Below, in pieces: positions 29,636 to 39,501 of a DNA stretch of 64,000 nucleotides. The notes beneath the pieces are model-generated. The model was not told the origin of the DNA. It saw only the letters and a program-made list of their open reading frames with translations, and searched no databases. Each line of letters opens with the position of its first letter. Position 1 is the first letter of the stretch. This DNA is from Vibrio cincinnatiensis DSM 19608 (lineage in GTDB: Bacteria > Pseudomonadota > Gammaproteobacteria > Enterobacterales > Vibrionaceae), in assembly GCF_900167345.1 (NCBI RefSeq), contig NZ_FUXB01000004.1:62001-126000 (forward strand), given 5' to 3'. The position numbers and the translations under genes are program-made.

Positions 29636-31282
29636 TTACAAACCAGCGTCGTTAAAAACTTGATTAACAATCTGCTGCGCTTCTTGCTCAATCAGGGTTA
29701 AATGTTCCGCCCCTTTAAAGCTTTCACAGTAAATTTTATAAATATCTTCCGTTCCCGATGGGCGAGCGGCAAACCAACCAAATTCTGTAGTCACTTTGAG
29801 CCCACCAATGGCGGCACCATTACCCGGAGCATGGGTTAAACGAGCCGTAATGGGGTCACCGGCTAATGTCTGAGCAGAAACCATTTCTGGTGATAGCTTA
29901 CTGAGTACTGCTTTTTGTGGTCCATTCGCCACCGCTTGAATACGGCTATAATATGAATCACCATGTTTAGCGGCGAGTTCATCATAATATTGTTGAGGAT
30001 TTTTCCCGGTAACGGCAGTAATTTCAGCAGCCAGCAAACATAAAATAATGCCATCTTTGTCCGTTGACCAAGGTGTACCGTCTGTACGTAAGAAAGAAGC
30101 ACCCGCACTCTCTTCGCCACCAAAACCAAATTTTCCGGAATATAAGCCATCAACAAACCATTTGAATCCAACAGGCACTTCACATAATTCACGACCTAAA
30201 TCAGCAACGACTTTATCAATCATAGCGCTGGACACTAATGTTTTGCCAACGGCAACCTCTTCGTTCCACTCTGTACGATGACGATAAAGGTAATCAATAC
30301 ACACCGCGAGGAAATGGTTGGGATTCATCAAGCCTTGTGGGGTTACAATACCATGACGGTCATAATCAGGGTCATTACCAAAGGCAAGGTCATATTGATC
30401 TTTCAGTGCTAATAGTCCGGCCATCGCATAAGGGGATGAACAATCCATACGCACCACGCCATCTTTATCTAATGACATAAATTGGAAAGTAGGATCAATC
30501 GCTTCACTCACTAAGGTTAAGTCTAGGTTGTAGGCTTGCCCAATTTGACGCCAATAATCAATACCACTCCCACCGAGAGGATCCACACCTATTTTTAGCT
30601 TGGCTTTTTGAATCGCTTGCATATCAACAACATTAACAAGGTCATCAATATAAGGTTTCACCAAATCTACTTGCTTCAATAATGGGGATTGTTTGGCTTC
30701 TGTTATAGAAAGACGCTTAACACCGTTTAACCCTTCCGCAATCAGTTGATTAGCCCGATTTTCAATCGCTTGGGTTAACTCCCCCTCAGCAGGCCCACCA
30801 TGGGTTGGGTTGTATTTGATCCCACCATCTTGAGGAGGGTTGTGCGATGGGGTAATCACAATACCGTCCGCTTTCGCCGTATGCTGAAGATTATGAGTCA
30901 AAATGGCATGGGAAATGCCCGGTGTTGGTGTATAGCCATTATTTTCTTGAATAATCACTTCAACACCATTGGCAATCAGAACTTCAAGTACACTGCTCAA
31001 TGCTGGTTCTGATAGAGCATGAGTATCTTTCCCCACATAAATAGGGCCATTCGTTCCTTGCTCCGCTCGAATATCCACCACTGCTTGAGCAATGGCTAAA
31101 ATATGATTTTCATTAAATGTCGCCTTATCGGCGCTACCCCGATGGCCTGATGTACCAAACTGAACTTGATGTTGCGGATTTTTTGGATCGGGTTGCAATA
31201 AGTAGTAGTTGGCCACAAGGGCGGGGATATTGTGCAAATCCTGCTGTTGTGCTTTTTGTCCTGCACGTGGGTGCATAGCCAT
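29636..31282 (-). CDS. pgm: Phosphoglucomutase (alpha-D-glucose-specific)
   Basis: Protein of 548 residues. Motifs are GTSGHRG near the N-terminus, TPSHNPP with the phospho-Ser, DPDYDRHG for the metal-binding loop, the sugar-binding GGEESAGAS and C-terminal [11 protein letters not shown] phosphate-binding loop. It interconverts glucose-1-phosphate and glucose-6-phosphate. It lies 108 bases downstream of seqA, the same order as the E. coli seqA-pgm operon. Confidence 0.97.
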   Translation of the reverse strand: MAMHPRAGQKAQQQDLHNIPALVANYYLLQPDPKNPQHQVQFGTSGHRGSADKATFNENHILAIAQAVVDIRAEQGTNGPIYVGKDTHALSEPALSSVLEVLIANGVEVIIQENNGYTPTPGISHAILTHNLQHTAKADGIVITPSHNPPQDGGIKYNPTHGGPAEGELTQAIENRANQLIAEGLNGVKRLSITEAKQSPLLKQVDLVKPYIDDLVNVVDMQAIQKAKLKIGVDPLGGSGIDYWRQIGQAYNLDLTLVSEAIDPTFQFMSLDKDGVVRMDCSSPYAMAGLLALKDQYDLAFGNDPDYDRHGIVTPQGLMNPNHFLAVCIDYLYRHRTEWNEEVAVGKTLVSSAMIDKVVADLGRELCEVPVGFKWFVDGLYSGKFGFGGEESAGASFLRTDGTPWSTDKDGIILCLLAAEITAVTGKNPQQYYDELAAKHGDSYYSRIQAVANGPQKAVLSKLSPEMVSAQTLAGDPITARLTHAPGNGAAIGGLKVTTEFGWFAARPSGTEDIYKIYCESFKGAEHLTLIEQEAQQIVNQVFNDAGL

Positions 31283-31390
31283 AATGACATCCTATGTAAA
31301 ATAACGACAAATAAAAAACCCCATAGTACGCTGTTTTAATTGCATATTATGAGGTTTCAATCAGACTTTTGGCCTTTGTTCTCTAAAAAG

Positions 31391-31930
31391 TCAAATAGAT
31401 TGAGTCACTTTATCAATGATCTCGGTCGGAAAATTCATCCGAACCATAACTTGCTCAACCATTTGCTGTTTTCGGCTCGTGTTATTATTGGTAATCACCC
31501 AGAATGGCGTATGTGGGATAGCTTTAGGCTTCGTGGTTTGCCCATTAGCTAATAATGTTTGTTCATTATCCGCAAAATACACTCGTTTCCGCCCTTTAAC
31601 CGACATGGCTTCAGAAAAACTTTCAGGATCGACACGATAGAGTGTAGAAAGCACTAAAATAAAACGATCAATCGCTTTTTTCAGATCAGCAAATTCATCT
31701 GAAATCAGTAAGGCACGCATCTCTTTGACGCTATCGATTTTCGTTTCTTGAGCGGCATCTTTACTCACAACTATACCTTTAGTCACCAGCACATCCGACG
31801 CTGGCTCTTGCATAGACTGTCTATCCACATTCAGCAAACGGCGCAGGATATCTGACGCGCTTTCACCAATATGTCGGGTTTGGCTAGCAATGTAACGGTA
31901 TAGATCTTCATCAACCTCTATTGTTTTCAT
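31391..31930 (-). CDS. seqA: SeqA, negative modulator of replication initiation
   Basis: Protein of 179 residues. The N-terminal multimerisation segment begins MKTIEVDEDLYRYIA and the C-terminal domain ends with TPFWVITNNNTSRKQQMVEQVM, which holds the conserved Asn/Thr-rich loop that reads hemimethylated GATC. SeqA sequesters newly replicated origins and organises nascent DNA. It is divergent from the ybfF-like gene, as in E. coli. Confidence 0.97.
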   Translation of the reverse strand: MKTIEVDEDLYRYIASQTRHIGESASDILRRLLNVDRQSMQEPASDVLVTKGIVVSKDAAQETKIDSVKEMRALLISDEFADLKKAIDRFILVLSTLYRVDPESFSEAMSVKGRKRVYFADNEQTLLANGQTTKPKAIPHTPFWVITNNNTSRKQQMVEQVMVRMNFPTEIIDKVTQSI

Positions 31931-32022
31931 TCGCTTTTCACAATCTCAATGTTTAAACTCTGTGGGATTATAGCGAGATCTTTGCCGAGACTCTACGTTA
32001 AACCCATTACTATTAAGATAAA

Positions 32023-32787
32023 ATGTCAGCACTGCTCAATTATAAACTCGAAGGTGAGGGTCACACCGTTGTTTTGATCCATGGCCTATTTGGGAGTTTG
32101 GATAATTTAGGATTATTAGCCCGAGACCTAAAAACAGATCACCAAGTATTAAGTATTGACTTACGTAACCATGGTCAATCTTTTCACTCGCCAGAACATA
32201 ACTATGCATTAATGGCGCGAGATGTGGCTCGACTGCTTCAGCATCTTCAAATTTCTCAAGCCACCCTCATCGGCCACTCAATGGGTGGTAAGGTCGCCAT
32301 GAAACTGGCCGATGTAGATCCAGAAGCCATTCAGAAATTAATCGTACTCGATATGGCTCCCATTGCTTATACGGTACGTCGACATGATAATGTTTTGGCA
32401 GGGTTAGACGCGATTCTAGAACAAAAACCCGCCTCCCGTAGTGAAGTCATGACGATTTTAGCCAAGCACATTCAGTTGGAAGGCGTACGTCAATTTCTCA
32501 GTAAATCGCTCATCAACCAAGACAGTGTAATGACTTGGCGCTTTAATGTGAAGGCAATAAAAGCTAACTATGAAAACATTCTCGGTTGGGAACCTATCCC
32601 GAAAAATAAGACGCCGACGCTCTTTATTAAAGGAGCCGATTCAGATTATTTAACCGCAGAACATCAAACAGCGATTCAACAACAATTTAGCCATGCCAAA
32701 GCGCATGTAATTGCTAATACAGGACATTGGTTACATGCCGAAAAACCCGCCGAAGTATTGCGAGCAATCCGAAAATTCATCGTTTAA
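32023..32787 (+). CDS. ybfF: Alpha/beta-fold esterase, YbfF family
   Basis: Protein of 254 residues of the alpha/beta hydrolase superfamily. It has the HGLFGSLDNL oxyanion region near residue 20, the nucleophile elbow GHSMGGK near residue 88, and the late His in NTGHWLHAEKP. E. coli YbfF is an esterase with activity on acyl-CoA and short acyl esters; the physiological substrate is unknown. No signal peptide. Divergent from seqA. Confidence 0.88.
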   Translation: MSALLNYKLEGEGHTVVLIHGLFGSLDNLGLLARDLKTDHQVLSIDLRNHGQSFHSPEHNYALMARDVARLLQHLQISQATLIGHSMGGKVAMKLADVDPEAIQKLIVLDMAPIAYTVRRHDNVLAGLDAILEQKPASRSEVMTILAKHIQLEGVRQFLSKSLINQDSVMTWRFNVKAIKANYENILGWEPIPKNKTPTLFIKGADSDYLTAEHQTAIQQQFSHAKAHVIANTGHWLHAEKPAEVLRAIRKFIV

Positions 32788-32896
32788 GCCCATAAACCTT
32801 ATAAAAACAAGGGGCAAATCAAAGCTCATGGGCTGATTAACTTTGACGAATAACAGTGGTATAGTTCGCGCAAGCAAATTGGTATAAAGGATAACC

Positions 32897-33118
32897 ATGC
32901 TTTACGACTATATGAACATGCTCGAATCGATTGGGCTTGATCTACTTTTTGCGTCCATTTTTTTCTTCATTGGAATGGCAATAAAAGACGTATTGAAACA
33001 AGGTAATGTTCCGCCATTTGGCCGTCGTATCGTATGGCTGGTGCTATTTTTAGGTTGCGCGGGCTTTATTGCCAAAGGCCTTATTCAACTCAGTTGGGAA
33101 GGCTCAGGGCTGGGCTAA
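32897..33118 (+). CDS. DUF2788 small membrane protein
   Basis: Protein of 73 residues with two hydrophobic helices (about 14-29 and 44-63) separated by a short basic loop (KDVLKQGNVPPFGRR). It is a conserved small inner-membrane protein just upstream of fldA (52-base gap) and probably co-transcribed with it. The function is unknown; the conserved link with fldA suggests a role near flavodoxin or iron metabolism, but that is inference. Confidence 0.8.
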   Translation: MLYDYMNMLESIGLDLLFASIFFFIGMAIKDVLKQGNVPPFGRRIVWLVLFLGCAGFIAKGLIQLSWEGSGLG

Positions 33119-33170
33119 TGACCTAGCATCACTCCCCATCAACCGATAACAATGTAAAGGTAAAGACTCT

Positions 33171-33698
33171 ATGGCAAGTGTAGGTATCTTTTTTGGTAGC
33201 GATACAGGTAACACCGAAGCTATTGCAAAAATGATTCAAAAACAACTCGGTAAAAAACTGGTCCATGTCCAAGATATCGCCAAAAGTAGTAAAGAGGATA
33301 TCGATAATTTCGATCTTCTGCTGCTAGGCATCCCTACTTGGTATTACGGTGAAGCTCAATGTGACTGGGATGATTTTTTCCCTGAGTTAGAAGCCATCGA
33401 TTTTTCTACTAAATTGGTCGCCATTTTTGGTTGTGGAGATCAAGAAGACTATGCGGAATACTTCTGTGACGCGATGGGGACAGTACGTGACATCGTCGAA
33501 GCGAAAGGAGCAACAATCGTGGGTCATTGGCCGACAGAAGGCTACGAATTTGAAGCCTCAAAGGCATTAGTGGATGATAACCACTTTGTTGGTTTGTGTA
33601 TTGATGAAGATCGCCAGCCAGAACTCACCGAGCAACGTGTTACAACTTGGGTAAACCAAGTTTATGAAGAAATGTGTCTCGCTGAGCTAGACGACTAA
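33171..33698 (+). CDS. fldA: Flavodoxin I
   Basis: Long-chain flavodoxin of 175 residues. The FMN phosphate-binding loop is GSDTGNTE (residues 9-16), the WYYGEAQCDW loop stacks on the isoalloxazine, and GCGDQEDYAEYF follows. Acidic overall. It is a cytoplasmic one-electron carrier that can replace ferredoxin and supports MetH, IspG and related reactions. Confidence 0.97.
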   Translation: MASVGIFFGSDTGNTEAIAKMIQKQLGKKLVHVQDIAKSSKEDIDNFDLLLLGIPTWYYGEAQCDWDDFFPELEAIDFSTKLVAIFGCGDQEDYAEYFCDAMGTVRDIVEAKGATIVGHWPTEGYEFEASKALVDDNHFVGLCIDEDRQPELTEQRVTTWVNQVYEEMCLAELDD

Positions 33699-33730
33699 AA
33701 AATAGCCCTCTGAACTGAGGGCTATTTTTT
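33697..33730. terminator. Bidirectional terminator between fldA and lrgB-like gene
   Basis: Perfect AAAAAATAGCCCTC / GAGGGCTATTTTTT stem with a 6-base loop, overlapping the fldA stop; T-runs on both strands between convergent genes. Confidence 0.92.
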
Positions 33731-33759
33731 ACCTAAATTCACTTATCTTCCGTCACCTA

Positions 33760-34455
33760 TTACCACAAAAGTTGCCCCAAAAATGGAGCAATCAACACAG
33801 TCACCATCCCTGCAATCATCATCACAACACTAGATACGACCCCTTCAGAGTTTCCTATTTGATAGGCTTTAGCCGTTCCTGCTCCGTGGGCCGAAGCCCC
33901 CAAACTCGCCCCTTTACCAAAACGAGAGCGAATCGACAGTACGGTTAATACGGTTTCCCCCACCGCCATACCAATGACGCCAGTTAACACCACAAATAGA
34001 GCCGTTAAGTCACTTTGTCCACCAATAGAACGCGTTGCCTCAACAGCAAAAGGCGTGGTGATCGAACGCATGGCTAAGCTGCGCTGTAGGAGTTCTGGCA
34101 ATTCAAACCAGCGCGCAAGCAAAACGGTACTGCCCACCGCAACAACGACCGACACCAAAACCCCAACAGATAATGAAAGCCAATGGCGACCAATCAGCTT
34201 ACGATTATCATAAACCGGGATAGCAAAGGCGACGGTGGCTGGGCCAAGTAGCCAGAGCAGCCAGTGAGATTCTTCCATATAGGCTTGATATGGGATACCT
34301 AACCCCATCACGATGACCACTAAGAGTAAAGGTGCAAGCAGAAGTGGCATTAATAATATCGAACGTTTACGTTGGTACAGCATTTTACTGCCGTAATAAA
34401 GAAGCAACGTTAAAATAAGGCAAGCGACGCCCAGTAACGATAGATGAATCGACAT
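33760..34455 (-). CDS. LrgB/CidB family membrane protein
   Basis: Polytopic membrane protein of 231 residues, homologous to the LrgB/CidB (E. coli YohK) family, with landmarks RSITTPFAVE, IGMAVGETVL and GASAHGAGTAKA. In Gram-positives the family is linked to murein hydrolase control; in plants and some bacteria the fused form carries glycolate, and bacterial LrgAB has been linked to pyruvate uptake. Substrate here is unknown. It lies one base after the lrgA-like gene. Confidence 0.88.
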   Translation of the reverse strand: MSIHLSLLGVACLILTLLLYYGSKMLYQRKRSILLMPLLLAPLLLVVIVMGLGIPYQAYMEESHWLLWLLGPATVAFAIPVYDNRKLIGRHWLSLSVGVLVSVVVAVGSTVLLARWFELPELLQRSLAMRSITTPFAVEATRSIGGQSDLTALFVVLTGVIGMAVGETVLTVLSIRSRFGKGASLGASAHGAGTAKAYQIGNSEGVVSSVVMMIAGMVTVLIAPFLGQLLW

Positions 34456-34456
34456 C

Positions 34457-34864
34457 TTATGCTCCCTTCACCGGATGGCTTTTGCGCCGAGCCCATTTTA
34501 ATTCGAAACGATAGAGTTTATCGACAACCCAAGCGGTCACAGCGATCACCACAATGGTGCTAATCACTAAAACCAGCATAATACGTAGCCCTTGCTGACG
34601 CATTAGCGGCTGATAATTCACGACCGCAACTACCGCTGGAACAAAAAATAATAACATCTCCGCCAGCAGCCACGATGCACCTTTACGCAACCAATCCACC
34701 TTCACAACTCGGCTAAACACCAGTACCAGTAACAAAAGCATCCCCGTTAAGTTAGCTGGGATTGGAAGATGAAAACGATGTACCAAGTAATCGGCAATCA
34801 ACCATATCAAGGCTAAAACCAAAATTTGACCTAAAGTCAGCAAACCATTTTCTATTTTTCTCAT
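34457..34864 (-). CDS. LrgA/CidA (YohJ) family membrane protein
   Basis: Protein of 135 residues with four hydrophobic segments and the family block LPIPANLTGMLLLL. I start at ATG 34864 (MRKIENGL); the longer reading frame up to 35032 would run into the divergent LysR gene and has no family similarity. With the downstream lrgB-like gene it forms a two-gene membrane unit, and the divergent LysR gene is the likely regulator, as in cidR-cidABC-type loci. Confidence 0.86.
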   Translation of the reverse strand: MRKIENGLLTLGQILVLALIWLIADYLVHRFHLPIPANLTGMLLLLVLVFSRVVKVDWLRKGASWLLAEMLLFFVPAVVAVVNYQPLMRQQGLRIMLVLVISTIVVIAVTAWVVDKLYRFELKWARRKSHPVKGA

Positions 34865-34947
34865 TCTATTATTCGATGTTTTTGTGAAATTAGTCACAGT
34901 ATAGTAAGGTAACAAACCTGCATAAAATGACTTTTTATTATAAAAAT

Positions 34948-34964
34948 CATTCCAAAATGGAATG
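34948..34964. promoter_or_regulatory. Candidate LysR-type operator
   Basis: Perfect inverted repeat CATTCCA-AAA-TGGAATG that contains a T-N11-A core, the usual LysR-family box. It lies 20 bases upstream of the lysR-type start and 83 bases upstream of the lrgA-like start. Confidence 0.55.
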
Positions 34965-34984
34965 TTTAGAACACCGAGGTCATC

Positions 34985-35869
34985 ATGGACATTAAAGCGC
35001 TTCGATACTTTGTTGAACTCGTTAACCAACAAAGTTTTACCCGTGCATCAGAGCAGCTCTATGTAACACAACCCACCATCAGTAAAATGATTCGTAGCCT
35101 TGAGCTTGAAGTCGGCCAACCACTATTACATCGAGAAGGAAGGCGTTTTTGGCTCACCGAAGCAGGAGAAATTGTCTATCAACGTGCCGTAGAAATCCTC
35201 GCGCATCTAACTCAACTGAAGGCTGAATTGATAGACCTCAACCAATTACAGCGAGGTCAACTTCGATTAGGAATTCCCCCGATGGTTGGGCATCTCTATG
35301 CAGGGATCATTCGACAATACCGCCAAGCTTACCCGAATGTTGAGATGACAATCGTGGAATACGGAGGCCGAAAAATAGAACAAGCGATATTGAATGGCGA
35401 GATAGACGTCGCGGTCACCATGCTTTCTCCTCATGCTGAGCAAAACCTGAATACCTTAGTGCTGGATAGCTATCCCATCTATGCCGTTCTTCCCAATGTT
35501 TCTCCTTGGAAAGAGATGGTGAAAATGACTTGGGACAAGTTGAGAAATGAACCTTTCTATCTTTATACCAAAGAATTTAATTTAAGTGATTGTGTGCAGT
35601 CTCTCTGTCAACAACAAGGATTTACCCCACAAATTGCAGCACGCAGCAGCCAATGGGACTTTCTGGTTGCCCTTGTGAAAAGTGGAGTCGGTGTCGCCTT
35701 TTTGCCTGAACCCCTTTGCCAACGGATACAGAGCGAGGGGGTACTGATACGACCAATCACCCCAACAATTGATTGGCGACTTAGCGTAATTTGGCACGGT
35801 GAACGGTACGTGTCCCGTACCGCTGAAGCATGGATTGAACTGTGTGAGCAGTATCAGACATCAAGATAA
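34985..35869 (+). CDS. LysR-family transcriptional regulator (likely for lrgAB-like genes)
   Basis: Protein of 294 residues. The N-terminal winged HTH (MDIKALRYFVELVNQQSFTR...) is followed by a periplasmic-binding-protein-like effector domain (RLGIPPMVG onward). Divergent from lrgA-lrgB, so it probably controls that pair and itself through the dyad between them. In E. coli and staphylococci similar neighbours respond to acetate, pyruvate or central-metabolism signals; the ligand here is unknown. Confidence 0.9.
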   Translation: MDIKALRYFVELVNQQSFTRASEQLYVTQPTISKMIRSLELEVGQPLLHREGRRFWLTEAGEIVYQRAVEILAHLTQLKAELIDLNQLQRGQLRLGIPPMVGHLYAGIIRQYRQAYPNVEMTIVEYGGRKIEQAILNGEIDVAVTMLSPHAEQNLNTLVLDSYPIYAVLPNVSPWKEMVKMTWDKLRNEPFYLYTKEFNLSDCVQSLCQQQGFTPQIAARSSQWDFLVALVKSGVGVAFLPEPLCQRIQSEGVLIRPITPTIDWRLSVIWHGERYVSRTAEAWIELCEQYQTSR

Positions 35870-35888
35870 AACATTGAGTACATAACTC

Positions 35889-36392
35889 TCATGAAGGCAG
35901 CATATCACCACCACTGGTGCGGTACTTGGGTCTTTTTCGAACGTATAACTTACGATGCACCTCGGAAACCACCGTTCCCTCTTTATCTTTAACATGGATA
36001 ATAAATTCAGGAAAACATTTATCCCCATTAGCGGTGACGGCCAATATGTCATCTAACTGAGCTTGGGAAATCAAGAACTCAGCATAGAGATCGCTCTGGC
36101 CGGGTTTAATAAAATTAATGCTCGCTTCTTTATCCCACACATAATAGCGTTTACCTAAAATACCCATCAACATCAAAGAGTAAACGGGATCAGTAAGAGA
36201 GAAAATACTCCCACCATACTGGGATCGGTTGGCATTTTTATTCCACCAACGTAATTTTAACCGAAGCTTTGCTTCACGAAAGTCATCACTGATCGACTCT
36301 ATTTTTATTCCAGCTCCCCAGAAAGGGGGCCAACTATTTAGTGCCCACTTCACAATATTCGGTTTATATAACATTTCCAGTGTTTTATTCAT
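35889..36392 (-). CDS. DUF4442 hotdog-fold protein
   Basis: Protein of 167 residues matching the DUF4442 thioesterase-like family, with landmarks SWPPFWGAGI, NRSQYGGSIFSLTDPVY and INFIKPGQSDLYAEF. The hotdog fold suggests binding of acyl-CoA or another acyl thioester, but no substrate is known and I see no certain catalytic residue. It is convergent with the LysR gene (20-base gap) and divergent from fur. Confidence 0.8.
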   Translation of the reverse strand: MNKTLEMLYKPNIVKWALNSWPPFWGAGIKIESISDDFREAKLRLKLRWWNKNANRSQYGGSIFSLTDPVYSLMLMGILGKRYYVWDKEASINFIKPGQSDLYAEFLISQAQLDDILAVTANGDKCFPEFIIHVKDKEGTVVSEVHRKLYVRKRPKYRTSGGDMLPS

Positions 36393-36593
36393 GCTATCCG
36401 TGCCTTAGACTCAAGAAACTCTCAGCCTCTTAGTAATAAAGGGTAGCTTTAGTTCAAGGTTGAGAAGTACAATGCAGTTAATGTTGCACAATTGTAACTG
36501 GTCTAATCAGATTTCACCGTGATTTGACACGACTTTATTAATAAAGACAGTAACCCTTTGAACTTCGTGGTTTATTGTTTTAACTCGGTGACC

Positions 36594-36599
36594 TATAAT
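36594..36599 (+). promoter_or_regulatory. Candidate -10 element of the fur promoter
   Basis: TATAAT exactly, 54 bases upstream of the fur ATG. The best -35 at a proper distance is only TTTATT (36571-36576, 17-base spacer), so the assignment is tentative. Confidence 0.35.
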
Positions 36600-36652
36600 A
36601 TTGAGCAATATTGACTTCTGTTTACGACGGCAGATCATCAACGGGAAAGTAT

Positions 36653-37099
36653 ATGTCAGACAATAACCAAGCGCTAAAGGATGCTGGTCTTAAAGTAACC
36701 CTTCCACGGCTAAAGATTTTAGAAGTATTGCAACAGCCAGAGTGCCAACATATTAGTGCTGAAGAGCTGTACAAAAAGCTGATTGATCTCGGGGAAGAGA
36801 TCGGTCTTGCCACCGTTTATCGAGTTTTAAACCAATTTGATGATGCGGGCATTGTTACTCGCCACCACTTTGAAGGGGGCAAATCCGTCTTTGAGCTCTC
36901 GACTCAACATCATCATGATCACCTAGTCTGTCTCGATTGCGGTGAAGTGATTGAGTTTTCAGATGATATTATCGAACAGCGCCAAAAAGAGATTGCTGCT
37001 CGATACAATGTTAAATTAACCAATCACAGTCTCTATCTGTACGGTAAATGTGCTAACGGAAACTGTAAAACCGATCCTGATGCTCACAAAGTAAAGTAA
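36653..37099 (+). CDS. fur: Ferric uptake regulator Fur
   Basis: Protein of 148 residues. N-terminal winged HTH (LKDAGLKVTLPRLKILEVL; ATVYRVLNQF) is followed by the metal-sensing and dimerisation domain with HHHDHLVCLDCG, which holds the first CxxC, and a C-terminal CANGNC. It represses iron-uptake genes when Fe2+ is bound; feoABC in this window is a likely target. I use ATG 36653 (MSDNNQAL), as in other Vibrio Fur proteins, not the upstream start at 36611. Confidence 0.98.
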   Translation: MSDNNQALKDAGLKVTLPRLKILEVLQQPECQHISAEELYKKLIDLGEEIGLATVYRVLNQFDDAGIVTRHHFEGGKSVFELSTQHHHDHLVCLDCGEVIEFSDDIIEQRQKEIAARYNVKLTNHSLYLYGKCANGNCKTDPDAHKVK

Positions 37100-37105
37100 T
37101 CACAT

Positions 37106-37133
37106 AAAAAAACCACCGCACGGTGGTTTTTTT
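37106..37133. terminator. Bidirectional terminator between fur and asd
   Basis: AAAAAAACCACCG / CGGTGGTTTTTTT with a 2-base loop between convergent genes. Confidence 0.92.
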
Positions 37134-37159
37134 ATTACTCGTCATATCCAAGCGTTAAG

Positions 37160-38173
37160 CTAAAAGTAATCACGGATCAAGACTTCTGCAATTTGTACCG
37201 CATTCGTTGCTGCACCTTTACGTACATTATCTGCGACAACCCACAAGTTGATACCACTATGATGGCTAATATCATTACGGATACGTCCGACTAACACACC
37301 GTCTTTACCACCAGCATCACGCACTTGCGTTGGAAACTCCTCGCCTTGAAAAACCTCGATGCCATCCGTTTGATCCAATAACCTAATCACTTGTTCGGCA
37401 TCAATCGGATGACTGGTTTCAATGTGTACAGCTTCAGCATGACCATAAAAAACCGGAACTCGCACACAAGTAGGGTTAACCATCAACGAAGGATCATTGA
37501 AGATTTTCTGGGTTTCCCACACCATCTTCATCTCTTCTTTGGTATAACCATTCTCCATAAATTGATCAATTTGTGGAATACAGTTAAAAGCAATTTGTTG
37601 ACTGAATACTTGAGGATCTGCCGGAATACCATTCAGTAACTTAGCCGTTTGCCCTGCAAGTTCATCAATACCCGCTTTACCTGCACCAGAAACGGATTGA
37701 TATGTGGTCACGTTAATACGTTCAATACCAACAGCATCATAGATCGGTTTTAAGGCCACCAACATCTGGATAGTTGAACAGTTCGGATTAGCAATAATGT
37801 TTCGATTACGAAACTCCGCAATGGCTTGTGGATTAACTTCTGGAACCACCAATGGAACGTCGTAGTCATAACGAAATTGTGAAGAGTTATCAATCACGAC
37901 AACGCCTGCCTCAGCGGCAATCGGAGCCCAGTGTTCAGACAACTCTCCACCTGCAGAAAACAACGCAATATGAGCAAGAGACCAATCAAACTCTTCCACA
38001 TTCTGTACGCGGACTGTCTTACCGTTAAAACGGTAGGTTTTACCTTCACTGCGCTCACTGGCTAGTAAAAATAATTCACCGACCGGAAACTGACGTTCTT
38101 GCAGAACTTCCAACATCGTTTCACCCACGGCTCCTGTTGCGCCAAAAATGGCAACATTAAATTCTTGGCTCAT
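37160..38173 (-). CDS. asd: Aspartate-semialdehyde dehydrogenase (USG-1/Asd2-like)
   Basis: Protein of 337 residues with the N-terminal NADP motif GATGAVGET, active-site Cys in NPNCST (near residue 132), the YQSVSGAGK segment with the catalytic Gln, and conserved Arg/His in the substrate pocket. It converts aspartyl phosphate to aspartate semialdehyde for lysine, threonine and methionine synthesis. E. coli has the inactive relative Usg at this place after pdxB, but this protein keeps the catalytic residues. Vibrio genomes usually carry a second asd elsewhere. The 5' end overlaps pdxB by 17 bases. Confidence 0.9.
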   Translation of the reverse strand: MSQEFNVAIFGATGAVGETMLEVLQERQFPVGELFLLASERSEGKTYRFNGKTVRVQNVEEFDWSLAHIALFSAGGELSEHWAPIAAEAGVVVIDNSSQFRYDYDVPLVVPEVNPQAIAEFRNRNIIANPNCSTIQMLVALKPIYDAVGIERINVTTYQSVSGAGKAGIDELAGQTAKLLNGIPADPQVFSQQIAFNCIPQIDQFMENGYTKEEMKMVWETQKIFNDPSLMVNPTCVRVPVFYGHAEAVHIETSHPIDAEQVIRLLDQTDGIEVFQGEEFPTQVRDAGGKDGVLVGRIRNDISHHSGINLWVVADNVRKGAATNAVQIAEVLIRDYF

Positions 38174-39302
38174 TCGTTACCTCTATATTAAAACCTAATT
38201 TCGCTAGTGGCTCGAGTTGACAAGATTCATCCCCCACGAGCCTGATTGCGCTATATTCTCGCCGATCCCAATACTGTTTACGCATTTGATCAAAGGCTCC
38301 GGGTTGCTGGATTTCTCGGCGAAACTGCGCATCATCACGTCGTACATCGTAAACCAATTGAGTTAAGTTCAGCAGCGTCGCTTCATCCCATCGTCGATTT
38401 AATGTCACTTCTGGAATAGGAGCAACAGGAAGCAAGCTTGAGGGGTTTGCCCAACATGCTTGCCCTAGAAACTCACTATAGCGATTAAACACCATCGTTG
38501 TACCACGCGCTTTGCCTTCTAAACCATAACCTGCGACATGTGGCGTTGCAAAGGCAAGCAATGGCAGTAACGACAAATCCACCTGGGGTTCAAACTCAAA
38601 TACATCTAACGCCGCCGTAAATCCATCTTGCTGCTGCAAACGGGCTTTGAGCGCCTCGTTATCAACAACAGGACCACGGGCTGCATTAATTAAAATTTGA
38701 TCACCACGCAACCGCTGTAGAACCGACTCATTAATCAAGTGGTGTGTCGGCCATTCACCTTCACGAGTAATCGGGGTGTGTAACGTAATCACATCCGCAT
38801 TGTCTAATAGTATAGACAGCTCGGTAAACTCACGGCTATCCCCTTGAGCTTGTTTAGGAGGATCGTTAAGAAGTACCTTAATACCCAAGCCCGTTAAACA
38901 TTCAGCTAAGTAACTCCCAACTTGGCCTGCACCAATAATGCCTACGGTTTTATCCAATACCGAGAAACCTTGCTGCTGAGCAAGTACCATCAAAACACTA
39001 AACACATACTCGGCAACCCCAACTTTATTACAACCAGGGGCGGCGGTAAAAAAGATGCCCCGCTCAGCCAATAAGGCTTGGTCTACATGATCCGTACCTG
39101 CGGTTGCCGTACCAACGAACGTTAATCGGTTCGCTTTAGCAAGTAAGCGCTCATCCACTTTTGTCACAGAGCGGATCATCAAAGCATCAATATCGATTAA
39201 ATCGTCAGCGGTAAGTGTTCGCCCAGGTTTTAAAATCACCTCACCAAGCTGACCAAATAACGACTCAGCATAAGGCATATTTTCATCAATCAATATTTTC
39301 AT
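38157..39302 (-). CDS. pdxB: Erythronate-4-phosphate dehydrogenase
   Basis: Protein of 381 residues of the D-2-hydroxyacid dehydrogenase family. It begins [16 protein letters not shown] as E. coli PdxB. The NAD-binding motif is [11 protein letters not shown], with catalytic Arg in INAARGPVV, and the His in the [12 protein letters not shown] motif. A C-terminal PdxB dimerisation domain follows. Second step of pyridoxal 5'-phosphate synthesis. ATG 39302 is preferred over TTG 39317. Confidence 0.96.
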   Translation of the reverse strand: MKILIDENMPYAESLFGQLGEVILKPGRTLTADDLIDIDALMIRSVTKVDERLLAKANRLTFVGTATAGTDHVDQALLAERGIFFTAAPGCNKVGVAEYVFSVLMVLAQQQGFSVLDKTVGIIGAGQVGSYLAECLTGLGIKVLLNDPPKQAQGDSREFTELSILLDNADVITLHTPITREGEWPTHHLINESVLQRLRGDQILINAARGPVVDNEALKARLQQQDGFTAALDVFEFEPQVDLSLLPLLAFATPHVAGYGLEGKARGTTMVFNRYSEFLGQACWANPSSLLPVAPIPEVTLNRRWDEATLLNLTQLVYDVRRDDAQFRREIQQPGAFDQMRKQYWDRREYSAIRLVGDESCQLEPLAKLGFNIEVTNEPRI

Positions 39303-39424
39303 AGCAGGTTCACACAAGTTATTTTTGAGGAATAAAGGGGAACAATGAGAAGATAGCTCAACTCACCAAGACGCGCCGTCTGTTTGGCAAGCATTGTGCA
39401 GAAAAGCGTTCACTGTGTCGAGAA

Positions 39425-39457
39425 TAAAAATACCCGGTACCAATTGGCTACCGGGTG
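39425..39457 (-). terminator. Rho-independent terminator of fabB / candidate FarS 3' end
   Basis: ACCCGGTA / TACCGGGT with a 9-base loop containing a partial inner pairing, followed on the minus strand by five T. It lies about 115 bases after the fabB stop. Confidence 0.85.
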
Positions 39458-39501
39458 AATATCCAGAACAAAAGGATCCTGTCCCGCTCTCCAGGGGACA
39501 G
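39426..39501 (-). ncRNA. farS: Candidate FarS small RNA from the fabB 3'UTR
   Basis: In V. cholerae the fabB 3'UTR is processed by RNase E to FarS, an Hfq-bound RNA that represses fadE. The same UTR here has the right layout: a hairpin CTGTCCC/GGGACAG (39479-39501), an unpaired U-rich stretch with GGATCCTTTTG, then the terminator hairpin with a T-run. The 3' end is set by the T-run; the 5' processing site is not visible and my start is an estimate. Confidence 0.5.

Noticed and set aside
34865..35032. N-terminal extension of the LrgA-like protein
   Set aside because: It runs into the divergent LysR coding region, covers the likely operator and has no family similarity.
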